The translations under genes and the position numbers were made by a program. This document shows positions 1 through 8,248 of a stretch of DNA of 64,000 bases, in pieces. The stretch comes from Bacteroidota bacterium (lineage in GTDB: Bacteria > Bacteroidota > Bacteroidia > Chitinophagales > Chitinophagaceae): contig JAEWHC010000009.1 in the NCBI GenBank assembly GCA_023387985.1, forward strand, positions 372,001-436,000, in the 5' to 3' direction. The first letter of the stretch is position 1; every line of letters begins with the position of its first letter. The notes beneath the pieces were generated by a model. The model was not told where the DNA came from, did no database searches, and saw only the letters and a list, made by a program, of their open reading frames with translations.

Positions 1-215
1 AAGAGCGTTATGGTTCGAAACTGATGGCCACGGTTTATGGGATCACGCTAACCGGTTGGGGGATCGGCGGAATTTTTGGCCCGCAACTTATTGCCATCTT
101 GAAAGATCGCTTTCCGGATAATGCAGGTGTATATTCGTTTTATTCGGGGTTGGGCATGTTGATACTCGGCTTCGTGCTTTCATTTCTTATTAAGAGAAAG
201 GTGGCTGCGGAATAA
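1..215 (+). CDS. MFS transporter, oxalate/formate antiporter-like (C-terminal end only)
   Basis: This is the 3' end of a gene that begins before the window; the frame is open from base 3 to a TAA at 213-215. The visible 71 residues read like the last two transmembrane helices of the OFA branch of the major facilitator superfamily. An FG.K-like loop (ERYGSK) is followed by VYGITLTGWGIGGIFGP, close to the family pattern NYG..fTaWG.aG..GP, then a last helix (GMLILGFVLSFLI) and a short basic tail (KRK). The protein would be an inner-membrane exchanger of small organic acids, but the substrate cannot be told from this fragment. Confidence 0.7.
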   Translation, partial: ERYGSKLMATVYGITLTGWGIGGIFGPQLIAILKDRFPDNAGVYSFYSGLGMLILGFVLSFLIKRKVAAE

Positions 216-352
216 GTTTAGCCATTTTGTGCCCAAATTCAGAGGTGGCATTTTACCGTTCCTTAGCTGCAAAATCACAGCAGTGTCTTTGTTTCAGGCT
301 TCAATTAATTTTTGCGGTTTTCGCCTTCATGACGTTAGAGCCGGTAATGGAT

Positions 353-1423
353 TTACTTTTTCCAATGATCATCCGGAATGGATTTGTACCGCCCCCAAAA
401 TTTATAGGATGTAAATGAAGTGAACGCGATGAGTTTGGAAAACGGGCTGTATTTCAGCAGAAAGTGTTGCAGGGCATATAAAGCCCAAATAAATAAAAGA
501 AATATTCCTGACCATATTGTCAAACGGAGAAAGGACGAATGGATCTGCAATTTAATCATATGATTCAACAACAGGGTGAAGCCAAACGAACTTACGATGC
601 TGACGATAACAAATAATCCATGTGCAACTTCAATGGCGTTTTTTGGACAATGGTTCATACAGTGCATGCAACTCTCACACTTAAAGGTCCAGAATGGGCG
701 GGTATTAACCATTTTTATTGCATGTACCGGGCATTGCATCAGGCATAAACCGCAGGCATCACATTTTGAAGAGGCATAAAACGATTTTGCGATGGCAAAT
801 CTTCCTATGAGGAAATAACCCAGGGCAATGGGTGAAATTAAAATATCCTGGATCAAATCCTTGAATGCTGAAAAATCGGGTTGTCCGGTATAAAACTTTT
901 CTGCATGCTTTTCCACCCTGCGGTAATTGAATTGATGCAAATATTTTACGGCATTTTCTTTAAGTGCAGGGTGAACGGTGAGCCAGTTTGCCGGCATATC
1001 GAAAGGAACCATGCCTGTAATTTTATAACCTTTGGTCCACAAGATAAATGCCGATAGCATTAACGCAATTCCTGATAATCCGGGCATTACCCATTTTCCA
1101 ATTTTCAAACCTCCACGTGTGTTCATTACTATCACCGGGTTATTGCCTTTAGGGAATTTCCGGATAAATTTCAGCGTAATCGCAGGAAAATTAAAGCCAT
1201 GCGTTGGCGAAATGATTAGCACCAGTGCATTTTCAATACTGGCAGAAATAGTTGTTCGATCACACCGGGTGATGTCAAAGACTTTGCAGGGAATCTCTTT
1301 ATTTGCTGCAAATTCAGCCAGCCATAATGAAATGCATTTGGCATTTCCTGTTCCGGAAAAATAAAATATTGTAGCTTTTTTAATATTATTCATCGGATAC
1401 TTTTTGTTCTTGCTATCCGGCAT
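353..1423 (-). CDS. EFR1-family flavodoxin/ferredoxin membrane protein
   Basis: The protein has 356 residues. It starts with a flavodoxin-like domain whose FMN phosphate loop is FYFSGTGNAKC near residue 20. A dicluster ferredoxin domain follows, with CDACGLCLMQCP near residue 219 and CESCMHCMNHCP near residue 247, enough for two [4Fe-4S] clusters. Two hydrophobic helices at the C-terminus (about residues 268-290 and 300-325) should hold it in the inner membrane. This order is typical of the EFR1 family, thought to move electrons; partners are not known. A second Met at residue 11 (base 1393) lies directly before the conserved flavodoxin strand and is an equally good start. It runs convergently to the MFS gene and alone on its strand. 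Confidence 0.8.
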   Translation of the reverse strand: MPDSKNKKYPMNNIKKATIFYFSGTGNAKCISLWLAEFAANKEIPCKVFDITRCDRTTISASIENALVLIISPTHGFNFPAITLKFIRKFPKGNNPVIVMNTRGGLKIGKWVMPGLSGIALMLSAFILWTKGYKITGMVPFDMPANWLTVHPALKENAVKYLHQFNYRRVEKHAEKFYTGQPDFSAFKDLIQDILISPIALGYFLIGRFAIAKSFYASSKCDACGLCLMQCPVHAIKMVNTRPFWTFKCESCMHCMNHCPKNAIEVAHGLFVIVSIVSSFGFTLLLNHMIKLQIHSSFLRLTIWSGIFLLFIWALYALQHFLLKYSPFSKLIAFTSFTSYKFWGRYKSIPDDHWKK

Positions 1424-1581
1424 TGGGTTTCGGTTGTAATCTCAGGCCAGTTACCTGGTACGCTCCGGCAGACACCCGTATAAATTTACCAAATAAATTT
1501 CACACTTGCATTTAGAATGCATTTGAGGCAAGGTTAATCGCAAATCAGTGTTGGAAATAAAAACTTGGGAGATAATAGGTA

Positions 1582-2835
1582 TCACTTACTGAGCAACTTC
1601 TCTTTGGCAAACCGTAAATATTGCTCCCAGTCATACAACAACATATCATGATTCCCCTTCCGCAAATGATATCTAACCCGGTCTCCAACCGGTATTTCCG
1701 CTTTTGGCCATTCTGCGCGGCCAAGACCTTCTATGCCGTACAAATTGTAAACCCGCTCTGCATGATGGCCCGAAAGAAATTCACCTTTTGGGTCAGCCCA
1801 AAGATCTTCTGAAGCACTGGCAATATATACCGGCCTTGGCGCCATCAATGCGATCAGCATATGTTGATCAAATGGAAGGTTTTCCGGATGGCCGTTGTAG
1901 GTTTTGTATTTTTCAATAAACCAATGTGGAAATGCCGTATTGATCACCTCAGTAGTCTCTCCAAAAATTCTTTTGGATAGTGCCGCGCCGCCTTCACCTG
2001 AATTGTTTGAAATGACCATGGCAAAGCGTTGATCATTTGCCGCCGCCCATAGCGCTGCCTTGCCAAGACGTGAATGCCCGGTGATGATCGTTTTGTTTGC
2101 TGCGACAAGCGGATCGGTTTCAAGGTAATCCTGTATCCTGCTCAGGCCCCATGCCCATGCGGCAATGGCGCCCCACTCGTCCGGACGAATGTTCAAATCC
2201 TCCTGAAGCAAACTACGCACACCGGTTTTCCATCCGTCCACGTGATCCGGTTCAATATCCTCATAAAACGCGGTTGCTACTCCAAAACCTGCACCTATAA
2301 TCTCGCGGAGTGGCCAGCGTTTTGACTGCGAGCCAGGTTCCGTTTTTTGCAATTCTCCGTTTTTTGGTCCGCCGTAAAGCGATGAAAGAATTTTCACATC
2401 GGCATCAATGGTTTGATTTCCCATAAAATTCAAACCAATAAATACCGGTACTGGGCTTGCGGATTTGGGCAGATAGAGAATGAGGTTCATTGCAGCATTA
2501 TCATCCTTTTTCGAGAAATGTACAGTGACCTGTTTGCGGATGGCGGTACCTTCCAACGCATCTTCATTCATTTCTTTCAATTCAAAATACATTTCCGGCG
2601 GAGCTCCCGGAATTCTTCCGTACATATTTTCCTGAAGCAGCTTCAATAAATACGGGCGTTGCTTTTTCTCCCAGGTATTCGTGTTTTTCACCATTTTTCC
2701 CGAAGGCAGAATAAGGGGATCAGGTAAAATATAATTCTCTGCTTTCGATTCATCGTAATTTGGTGCAGGATTTTGCGCGATGCAAAAAAAACCCGATAAA
2801 AGGCAGGGTAAGAGGATTGAAAAATAGCGGTGCAT
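1582..2835 (-). CDS. CE15-type glucuronoyl esterase-like alpha/beta hydrolase, secreted
   Basis: The 417-residue protein begins with a signal peptide ending near residue 20 (…FFCIAQ). The nucleophile motif GHSRLGKAALW places the serine at 255 and matches bacterial carbohydrate esterase family 15, which cuts the ester between glucuronoxylan and lignin. The likely acid is Asp344 in SEDLWADP and the likely base His396 in RKGNHDM. The acid position used by fungal members (PQESGAGG) is replaced here by NNSGEGG, so the alternative acid on the later loop probably does the work, as in several bacterial members. The gene stands alone, with no xylanase or SusCD pair nearby, so the true substrate is open. 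Confidence 0.8.
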   Translation of the reverse strand: MHRYFSILLPCLLSGFFCIAQNPAPNYDESKAENYILPDPLILPSGKMVKNTNTWEKKQRPYLLKLLQENMYGRIPGAPPEMYFELKEMNEDALEGTAIRKQVTVHFSKKDDNAAMNLILYLPKSASPVPVFIGLNFMGNQTIDADVKILSSLYGGPKNGELQKTEPGSQSKRWPLREIIGAGFGVATAFYEDIEPDHVDGWKTGVRSLLQEDLNIRPDEWGAIAAWAWGLSRIQDYLETDPLVAANKTIITGHSRLGKAALWAAANDQRFAMVISNNSGEGGAALSKRIFGETTEVINTAFPHWFIEKYKTYNGHPENLPFDQHMLIALMAPRPVYIASASEDLWADPKGEFLSGHHAERVYNLYGIEGLGRAEWPKAEIPVGDRVRYHLRKGNHDMLLYDWEQYLRFAKEKLLSK

Positions 2836-2955
2836 CTCAATTTATTGAAGTGGTCACGAATTAAATTTTAGGGCATCCAAATTGCTTTTAGGACGCGTTG
2901 AAGCATTGAATTTACGAAATTCCTTGCCTTAACTTTTTTCGGGTATTGAGCGCCA

Positions 2956-4644
2956 TTAATGTGCCGATAAAAATTTCCGAACTTCAACAAGTTCCTGCCT
3001 GTCCGAATTTGCTGTACTTGCGGACAATTGCTTGTAATAGTGAACTGCTTTTAGTGCATTGCCTGATTTTTCCGCGGCCTGGCCTGCACCATATAAACTA
3101 TTGAAACGTCCCGGGCTTTTTGCAAGCACAGCTTCATAAGCCAGCAAAGCATTGGCATGCGCATTCATTTGAAGAAACAGGTCACCCAATAATTCCCTTG
3201 CAGGCAATACTTGGCCGGGCGTTACCGGATGTTTGCCTGTACTGTCTTCCATATCTGCTGCAAGTTTCATGGCAGCCACAGCAGCCGTTTTATTCCCAGA
3301 TGCAAATTGTATCCAGGCTTCGCCTGCCTTCATTTGCACCGCCACTTCCATGGATTTATAGCTATCTTTTTGTGCTAGCAACTGATTATGCAATTGGTCA
3401 AGTTTTGACCATTCAAGTTTTGCAGCTCCAATATTTTTTATATGCACATTTCCCAATAAACGCGTAAAATGCACAATCGCTTCCTGCCAGGGAAATGCGT
3501 TCCAGTCAATATTAGCGGAATGGGTTTCCACCATCGCAGCTTTTTTCCATTGTTTATTTTCAAGTACATAACGGCATGGAATGGCCGCAAATGCGTAAGC
3601 CACCTTAAAGTTTGCAGGATTTACCGTTTTGATGGTATTCAAATAGTTGATTTGTTTTACTGCATCCGCATTATCGCCTTTTTGCAGGTCAGCATAAACC
3701 AGGTAGTCCAAACCATGCATTTCTTCATCCCAATGGCCCTGAATGCCTGCCTGTTGAGCGTAACATTGAGCAGCTTCAACCGATTTTAAGTTTGTGCGGA
3801 TGCTCTCATCCCAAAGGCCCAATCTGGTAAAAATATGGGAGGGCATGTGCAGTGCATGTGCAGAAGAAGGGGCCACTTCGGCATACTTTCTTGCAGCCGG
3901 CAGGGCTAGCTTTGCCAACTCAGGATAATCGTAGGTATGAATAATATAATGGATGATGCCGGGATGATTTGGCTCCGCTTTATACAACGCTTCCAATAAG
4001 GCGCCTGCTTTCTTTTGCCTGATATAGGTTTTATCTGTTGGATCCGCGGCTGCATTTAAAGACAACGCATAAAAAATGGTGGCTTCCGGATCATCAGGAT
4101 AGGCAGCATGCAATTTTTGCATGGCGTTTTCCCAGTTTCGGCATCGCCTGAGATGACTTTCTTTATCCCAGTCTTTATAAAATAAAGCAAGCGCATGGAT
4201 ATAGTCCGCTTCTCTCTCCGATTTGCGGGTAATTGATTGAGCGATCTCGATGGCTTTTGCTCCTTTTATCAATTCAGCTTCTGTTGGAGGCGTCCATAAA
4301 GCATGAAAATTGCACATGGCAACGCCCCAGTAAGCCATAGCACAGTCCGGTGCTTCGTCTATTATTTTTGCAAATACTTTTTCTGATTCGTCGTATTCAA
4401 AAGAGTGCAACAGTTCAATGGCAAGGTTAAAATCCTTCTTTACTTTTTCGTTGCCGGTAATTGTAAAATTAGCGGTGCCAAATTGGGCATCGGGTGATCC
4501 GCATGATATTACATTGCCTCTTTTTAAATTCAATGCCTTGATCAATGCTTGTGATGGCGCAGGCTTTTTATTGTTGCATGAAAGAATTGCAATGAGCAAT
4601 AAAAAACAGGTTAACCGTATGGTTGTGGATGTGGGCTGTTTCAT
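2956..4644 (-). CDS. TPR-repeat lipoprotein, function unknown
   Basis: The product has 562 residues. Its N-terminus is a lipoprotein signal with the lipobox AILSC (cysteine at 23), so it should be anchored in the envelope facing the periplasm. The body is helical, with many tetratricopeptide-like pairs; the clearest are around residues 75-110 (AIELLHSFEYDESEKVF…, YWGVAMCNFHALW) and 500-550 (LLAYEAVLAKSPGRFNSLYGAGQAA). Proteins of this build are common in Bacteroidota as solo envelope scaffolds. No catalytic motif is visible and no partner is encoded next to it. Confidence 0.75.
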   Translation of the reverse strand: MKQPTSTTIRLTCFLLLIAILSCNNKKPAPSQALIKALNLKRGNVISCGSPDAQFGTANFTITGNEKVKKDFNLAIELLHSFEYDESEKVFAKIIDEAPDCAMAYWGVAMCNFHALWTPPTEAELIKGAKAIEIAQSITRKSEREADYIHALALFYKDWDKESHLRRCRNWENAMQKLHAAYPDDPEATIFYALSLNAAADPTDKTYIRQKKAGALLEALYKAEPNHPGIIHYIIHTYDYPELAKLALPAARKYAEVAPSSAHALHMPSHIFTRLGLWDESIRTNLKSVEAAQCYAQQAGIQGHWDEEMHGLDYLVYADLQKGDNADAVKQINYLNTIKTVNPANFKVAYAFAAIPCRYVLENKQWKKAAMVETHSANIDWNAFPWQEAIVHFTRLLGNVHIKNIGAAKLEWSKLDQLHNQLLAQKDSYKSMEVAVQMKAGEAWIQFASGNKTAAVAAMKLAADMEDSTGKHPVTPGQVLPARELLGDLFLQMNAHANALLAYEAVLAKSPGRFNSLYGAGQAAEKSGNALKAVHYYKQLSASTANSDRQELVEVRKFLSAH

Positions 4645-4801
4645 GGGTTTAAGTTTAAGTCAAATTCACTTGGTTATGGGCTTGTGCCATTTTGGAAATA
4701 TGAAAGCTCCGATGCGCATTCCTTTTATTTCTGCATCCCCCGGGTCTTAAACAAAAGAACACTGGTAAAATTAGATGGAAAATTTATAACACGTATTACG
4801 C

Positions 4802-4832
4802 TCCCGGCAAATCGCCCGGGAAGGCTTTTTTC
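4802..4832 (+). terminator. terminator-like hairpin in the leader of the ECF/DUF362 operon
   Basis: TCCCGG (4802-4807) pairs with CCGGGA (4816-4821) across an 8-base loop, and a run of six T begins at 4826. The T-run is on the plus strand only. The site lies upstream of the plus-strand operon starting at 4923, where no gene needs ending, so it may be an attenuator in a regulated leader. Confidence 0.4.
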
Positions 4833-4922
4833 AATAACCTGATTTTCCTCAGTTTTTGCGATGCCAGCCAATTGTAAATTAGAGGCGGTTATACCATCTA
4901 CTAATTCAAAAACCGGTTTGCC

Positions 4923-5432
4923 ATGTACAGTTCCATTCGTCTTCATTCCTTGAGCTTCAGCGATCAGAAAACCTGGTTGTTTGCATTCTTTTTTGTGCTC
5001 GGCAATCTCATCCTGCCGCAAATCGCACATGCCATTCCGCAGGGAGGACTCATCTTCCTGCCCATTTATTTTTTCACGCTCATCGCTGCCTTTAAATACG
5101 GAATATGGGCAGGCCTGCTTACGGCGCTGCTTTCGCCGTTGGCCAATAGCCTGCTTTTCGGAATGCCACCGATGGCCTTCCTGCCGCTTATCCTTACCAA
5201 ATCGGTGCTGCTGGCTGTAGTAGCGGCCTATGCCGCCCGTTATTTCAAAAACCTGTCGGTTTATGCGCTTGTAGTTGTGGTATTGGTTTACCAGTTTGCC
5301 GGAATGGCCATTGAGTTTGCAGTGCTGCAGGATCTGAACACGGCACTGCAGGATCTTTTCATCGGCTGGCCCGGTATGTTGCTGCAGGTTTTGGGCGGAT
5401 ACCTTGTCTTAAAAGTATTGGCAAAATACTGA
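4923..5432 (+). CDS. ECF-type transporter S component (substrate-binding membrane subunit)
   Basis: This 169-residue protein is almost all hydrophobic, with five or six membrane helices. The pattern LILPQIAHAIPQGGLIFLP, then an Ala/Gly-rich stretch (KYGIWAGLLTALLSPL) and LLFGMPPMAFLP, is like the S components of energy-coupling-factor transporters of the kind often annotated without substrate in Bacteroidota. No ATPase or T component is encoded nearby, so it would have to borrow a shared module or act alone. It is the first gene of a three-gene plus-strand operon; the next start is 18 bases beyond its stop. The start is chosen because upstream sequence in frame does not resemble the family. 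The first 17 residues are polar. Confidence 0.7.
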   Translation: MYSSIRLHSLSFSDQKTWLFAFFFVLGNLILPQIAHAIPQGGLIFLPIYFFTLIAAFKYGIWAGLLTALLSPLANSLLFGMPPMAFLPLILTKSVLLAVVAAYAARYFKNLSVYALVVVVLVYQFAGMAIEFAVLQDLNTALQDLFIGWPGMLLQVLGGYLVLKVLAKY

Positions 5433-5450
5433 TTCCCGAATCTTAATTCA

Positions 5451-6389
5451 ATGTTTATGAAAAGGAAAGAATTTATTATAAAAAGCGCTGTAGCAAGCGC
5501 CGCGTTTCTTGCCAGTTTCGAAGGGCTTGCGGAAATACTGAACGGAAATAATATTACCGTTGCCGCCGTTCCCGACCTGGTGGCAGTTATGGGTGGCGAG
5601 CCGGAGGAGATGCTCGAAAAAGCACTGCAAAGCCTGGGCGGTATAGGCCTTTTTGTCAGGCGCGGGCAGAAAGTGGTGATCAAACCCAATATCGGGTGGG
5701 ATAAGGCGCCGGAACTCGCGGCCAATACCAATCCCAAACTGGTGGCGGCCCTGGTAAAGAAATGCCTGCAGGCCGGTGCCTCCAAAGTTTCGGTTTTTGA
5801 CAATACCTGCGACAACTGGGAAAAATGTTATAAAAACAGCGCCATAGCCGATGCGGTAAAAGCTGCCGGGGGAATAGTATTGCCTGCCCACAGCGAAGTG
5901 TATTTTAAAGAAGTGGCATTGCCGAGAGGCGTTAACCTCAAATCCACCAAGATCCACCAGGCCTTGCTCGAAGCTGATGCCTGGATCAACGTACCGGTAT
6001 TGAAAAACCATGGTGGGGCCAAAATAACCTGCGCCATGAAGAATTATATGGGTATTGTATGGGACCGGCGTTATTTTCATAGCAACGACCTCGCCCAGTG
6101 CATTGCCGATGTATGTACCTGGAATAAACGCCCGGTGCTCAACATTGTGGATGCCTACCGGGTAATGCGCCAAAACGGGCCAAAAGGCACCGGGCCCGGC
6201 GATATTTCAGTTGTAAAAACATTATTTGCCGGAACCGATATTGTAGCCACCGATACAGCAGCGATTAATTTCTTTAATCAACTGGAATCTATGCCGCTCG
6301 CCAATGTGGCTTACATCAAAAAAGCGGAAGCGTTGAATGTTGGCACAAGCAATTTAAGCAAGCTGAATATCGCCAGAATTAAAATGTAA
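5451..6389 (+). CDS. DUF362 domain protein with exported N-terminus
   Basis: The 312-residue product opens with a basic stretch and a short hydrophobic segment (KRKEFIIKSAVASAAFLAS), which looks like a signal or anchor sequence; the Met at residue 3 (base 5457) may be the real start. The rest matches DUF362: VVIKPNIGWDKAPE near residue 80, a segment DAWINVPVLKNHGGAKITCAMKN cut here into its recognisable parts (WINVPVLKNH, AMKNYMG), and DIVATDTAA near the end. DUF362 proteins are found with ferredoxins, but their reaction is not known. Its stop codon TAA shares one base with the ATG of the next gene, pointing to coupled translation with the polyferredoxin. Confidence 0.8.
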   Translation: MFMKRKEFIIKSAVASAAFLASFEGLAEILNGNNITVAAVPDLVAVMGGEPEEMLEKALQSLGGIGLFVRRGQKVVIKPNIGWDKAPELAANTNPKLVAALVKKCLQAGASKVSVFDNTCDNWEKCYKNSAIADAVKAAGGIVLPAHSEVYFKEVALPRGVNLKSTKIHQALLEADAWINVPVLKNHGGAKITCAMKNYMGIVWDRRYFHSNDLAQCIADVCTWNKRPVLNIVDAYRVMRQNGPKGTGPGDISVVKTLFAGTDIVATDTAAINFFNQLESMPLANVAYIKKAEALNVGTSNLSKLNIARIKM

Positions 6390-8140
6390 TGAAGAAAGCC
6401 CGGCAAATAAACCGGCTGCGGATATTGCGCATTGCCTTAGCACTGTTGTTCTTTGTCCCGGTCACCTTATACCTTGTCGATTTCTCAAATAAGACACCGC
6501 CATCCCTGCGTCATTTAGTGCATATTCAGTTTGTACCGGCGCTGTTGTCGGGCCTGCTCATTGCCTGGATTCTGATCCTAGCCATCACCGCGGTTTTCGG
6601 ACGTTTATATTGCTCCACCCTCTGCCCGGCAGGCATAATGCAGGATATTTTTATTCGGATATCCCGGTTGAAATTCTGGCGGCATGACAAAAAAAAGAAA
6701 AAATCGTTTTTTCAATTTCGCAAACCACACAACTTGTTACGTTACGGATTGCTTGCAGCTACGGTACTATTTTTTCTTTCCGGCTTTTCAAGCCTGGTGT
6801 TGCTTTTCGATCCATACAGCAATTACGGCAGGGTGGCGGCAAACCTTTTCAGACCGGTTGCCACTTTTGTCAACAATATGCTTGCCGCAGTGGCCGGTGC
6901 AGGAAAAATAGAGTGGCTGGTGCATGCAGATATCCATACTGTGTCGCTTGCTGCCTTTATGGGGGCGATCATATTTTTTGTGGGGGTGTTTATTTCAAGC
7001 GCCCTGCATGGACGGTGGTTCTGCAACACGCTCTGCCCCGTTGGCAGCACCCTAAGCCTGTTCTCAAGGTTTTCCCTGTTTCAGATCAGTATGGATGAAG
7101 AGCTTTGCAATGCCTGCGGAAATTGTACCCGGTCCTGCAAAGCGGAATGCATCGACTATGAAACCAAAAAGGTGGACAGCTCGCGCTGCGTAACCTGTTT
7201 CAATTGCCTGTCGCATTGCCACCGGGGCGGTTTGCATTACCGGATGGTAAATCCATTTAGCGGGCGAAATGCGCAGCCGCTGTCAGAAACCGAAATGAAC
7301 AATAAGAAGGGCCGGCGGATCTTTTTTGCAACCCTTACCACCATTGCTGCTTCGGCAGGATTGATACCGGCACTGGCGCAGCAGCGGAAAAGAGAAAGGC
7401 GGCAAGGTGAAGGAGAACATGCCGGGGATAACGAAAAGCATGGCAGGCGAAGCGGCAATGCAAAGTCAAACGAGCATGGTGCCGAAGAAAACAGGGGAAA
7501 CGAAGTTCATAGTGATACAGCTATGCAAAAACACAAGCCACCCAAAGCGCCCGAAGGCGATAACGGGGTGAAGCACCATAAGCAAAACTTTCCAATAACA
7601 CCACCGGGATCCGGGGACCTGGAGCATTTTCTGCAATTCTGCACCGGTTGTCATTTGTGTGTGGTCAAATGTCCTGATCAAATTCTCAGGCCTGTGGGTT
7701 TAACCTATGGCCTGTCTTATTTCCTGAAACCGGAAATGTGGTACGTGAAGAATTTTTGCAATTATGAATGTACCGATTGCAGTGACGTTTGCCCCACAGA
7801 TGCGCTGAAGAAAATTACCATAGATAAAAAACAAACCACCCAATTGGGCAAAGTGCATTTTAAGGAGGACCTCTGTGTAGTGAAAACAGATGGCACAGAT
7901 TGTGGTGCCTGCTCCGAGCACTGCCCCACCCAAGCGGTAAAAATGGTGCCTTACAAAGGGGCGCTCACCATCCCCGAGATCAATAATGATCTCTGCATTG
8001 GCTGCGGCGGCTGCGAACACATTTGTCCAGTCCGTCCCAAGCGGGCCATTTTTATTGTAGCCAATACCGTACATCTTACAGTTAAAAAGCCTGAGGTAAA
8101 AGAACTGAAAGCAGTGGAAGTACTGGATTTTGGTTTTTGA
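6389..8140 (+). CDS. NapH/NapG-like membrane polyferredoxin fusion
   Basis: The 583-residue protein has two parts. Residues 1-285 are NapH-like: several membrane helices, two CxxxCP motifs (CSTLCP at 75, CNTLCP at 212), then two ferredoxin motifs (CNACGNCTRSC at 240 and CVTCFNCLSHC at 267). Residues 306-330 form a second hydrophobic segment opened by two arginines (GRRIFFATLTT) and closed by ALA, like a Tat signal. A charged, His-rich linker (331-405) follows. The last part (415-555) has four NapG-like cysteine clusters (418, 457, 496, 536). This suggests quinol-linked electrons passed across the membrane to a periplasmic acceptor. The acceptor is unknown; no nitrate reductase is nearby. It is co-translated with the DUF362 gene. 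Confidence 0.8.
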   Translation: MKKARQINRLRILRIALALLFFVPVTLYLVDFSNKTPPSLRHLVHIQFVPALLSGLLIAWILILAITAVFGRLYCSTLCPAGIMQDIFIRISRLKFWRHDKKKKKSFFQFRKPHNLLRYGLLAATVLFFLSGFSSLVLLFDPYSNYGRVAANLFRPVATFVNNMLAAVAGAGKIEWLVHADIHTVSLAAFMGAIIFFVGVFISSALHGRWFCNTLCPVGSTLSLFSRFSLFQISMDEELCNACGNCTRSCKAECIDYETKKVDSSRCVTCFNCLSHCHRGGLHYRMVNPFSGRNAQPLSETEMNNKKGRRIFFATLTTIAASAGLIPALAQQRKRERRQGEGEHAGDNEKHGRRSGNAKSNEHGAEENRGNEVHSDTAMQKHKPPKAPEGDNGVKHHKQNFPITPPGSGDLEHFLQFCTGCHLCVVKCPDQILRPVGLTYGLSYFLKPEMWYVKNFCNYECTDCSDVCPTDALKKITIDKKQTTQLGKVHFKEDLCVVKTDGTDCGACSEHCPTQAVKMVPYKGALTIPEINNDLCIGCGGCEHICPVRPKRAIFIVANTVHLTVKKPEVKELKAVEVLDFGF

Positions 8141-8179
8141 TTCAAGCAAAGAAAGTAGTCGGCAGACCACGGAAATAAG

Positions 8180-8195
8180 ACCTAAAGATTTAGGT
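8180..8195. other. perfect inverted repeat between convergent genes
   Basis: ACCTAAA and TTTAGGT are exact reverse complements separated by two bases. The site lies between the 3' ends of the polyferredoxin (plus) and PQQ dehydrogenase (minus) genes. No T-run follows on either strand, so a classical terminator is not shown. Confidence 0.35.
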
Positions 8196-8248
8196 AATAT
8201 TCCTGCGCCATTTTAAAACAGATTGTTTGATACCCGGTTCTAAGTAAC

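Noticed and set aside
4645..4922. TPP riboswitch before the ECF-type gene
   Set aside because: ACCTGAT and ATGCCAGC near 4847-4877 recall parts of the TPP aptamer, but the CTGAGA and GGTGC elements are missing and the spacing is wrong.
4725..5030. 101-codon open frame on the minus strand overlapping the start of the ECF-type gene
   Set aside because: It is antisense to a well-supported membrane protein in its first third, has no family resemblance, and would require a gene start inside another gene. The part beyond the overlap is kept only as a low-level curiosity.
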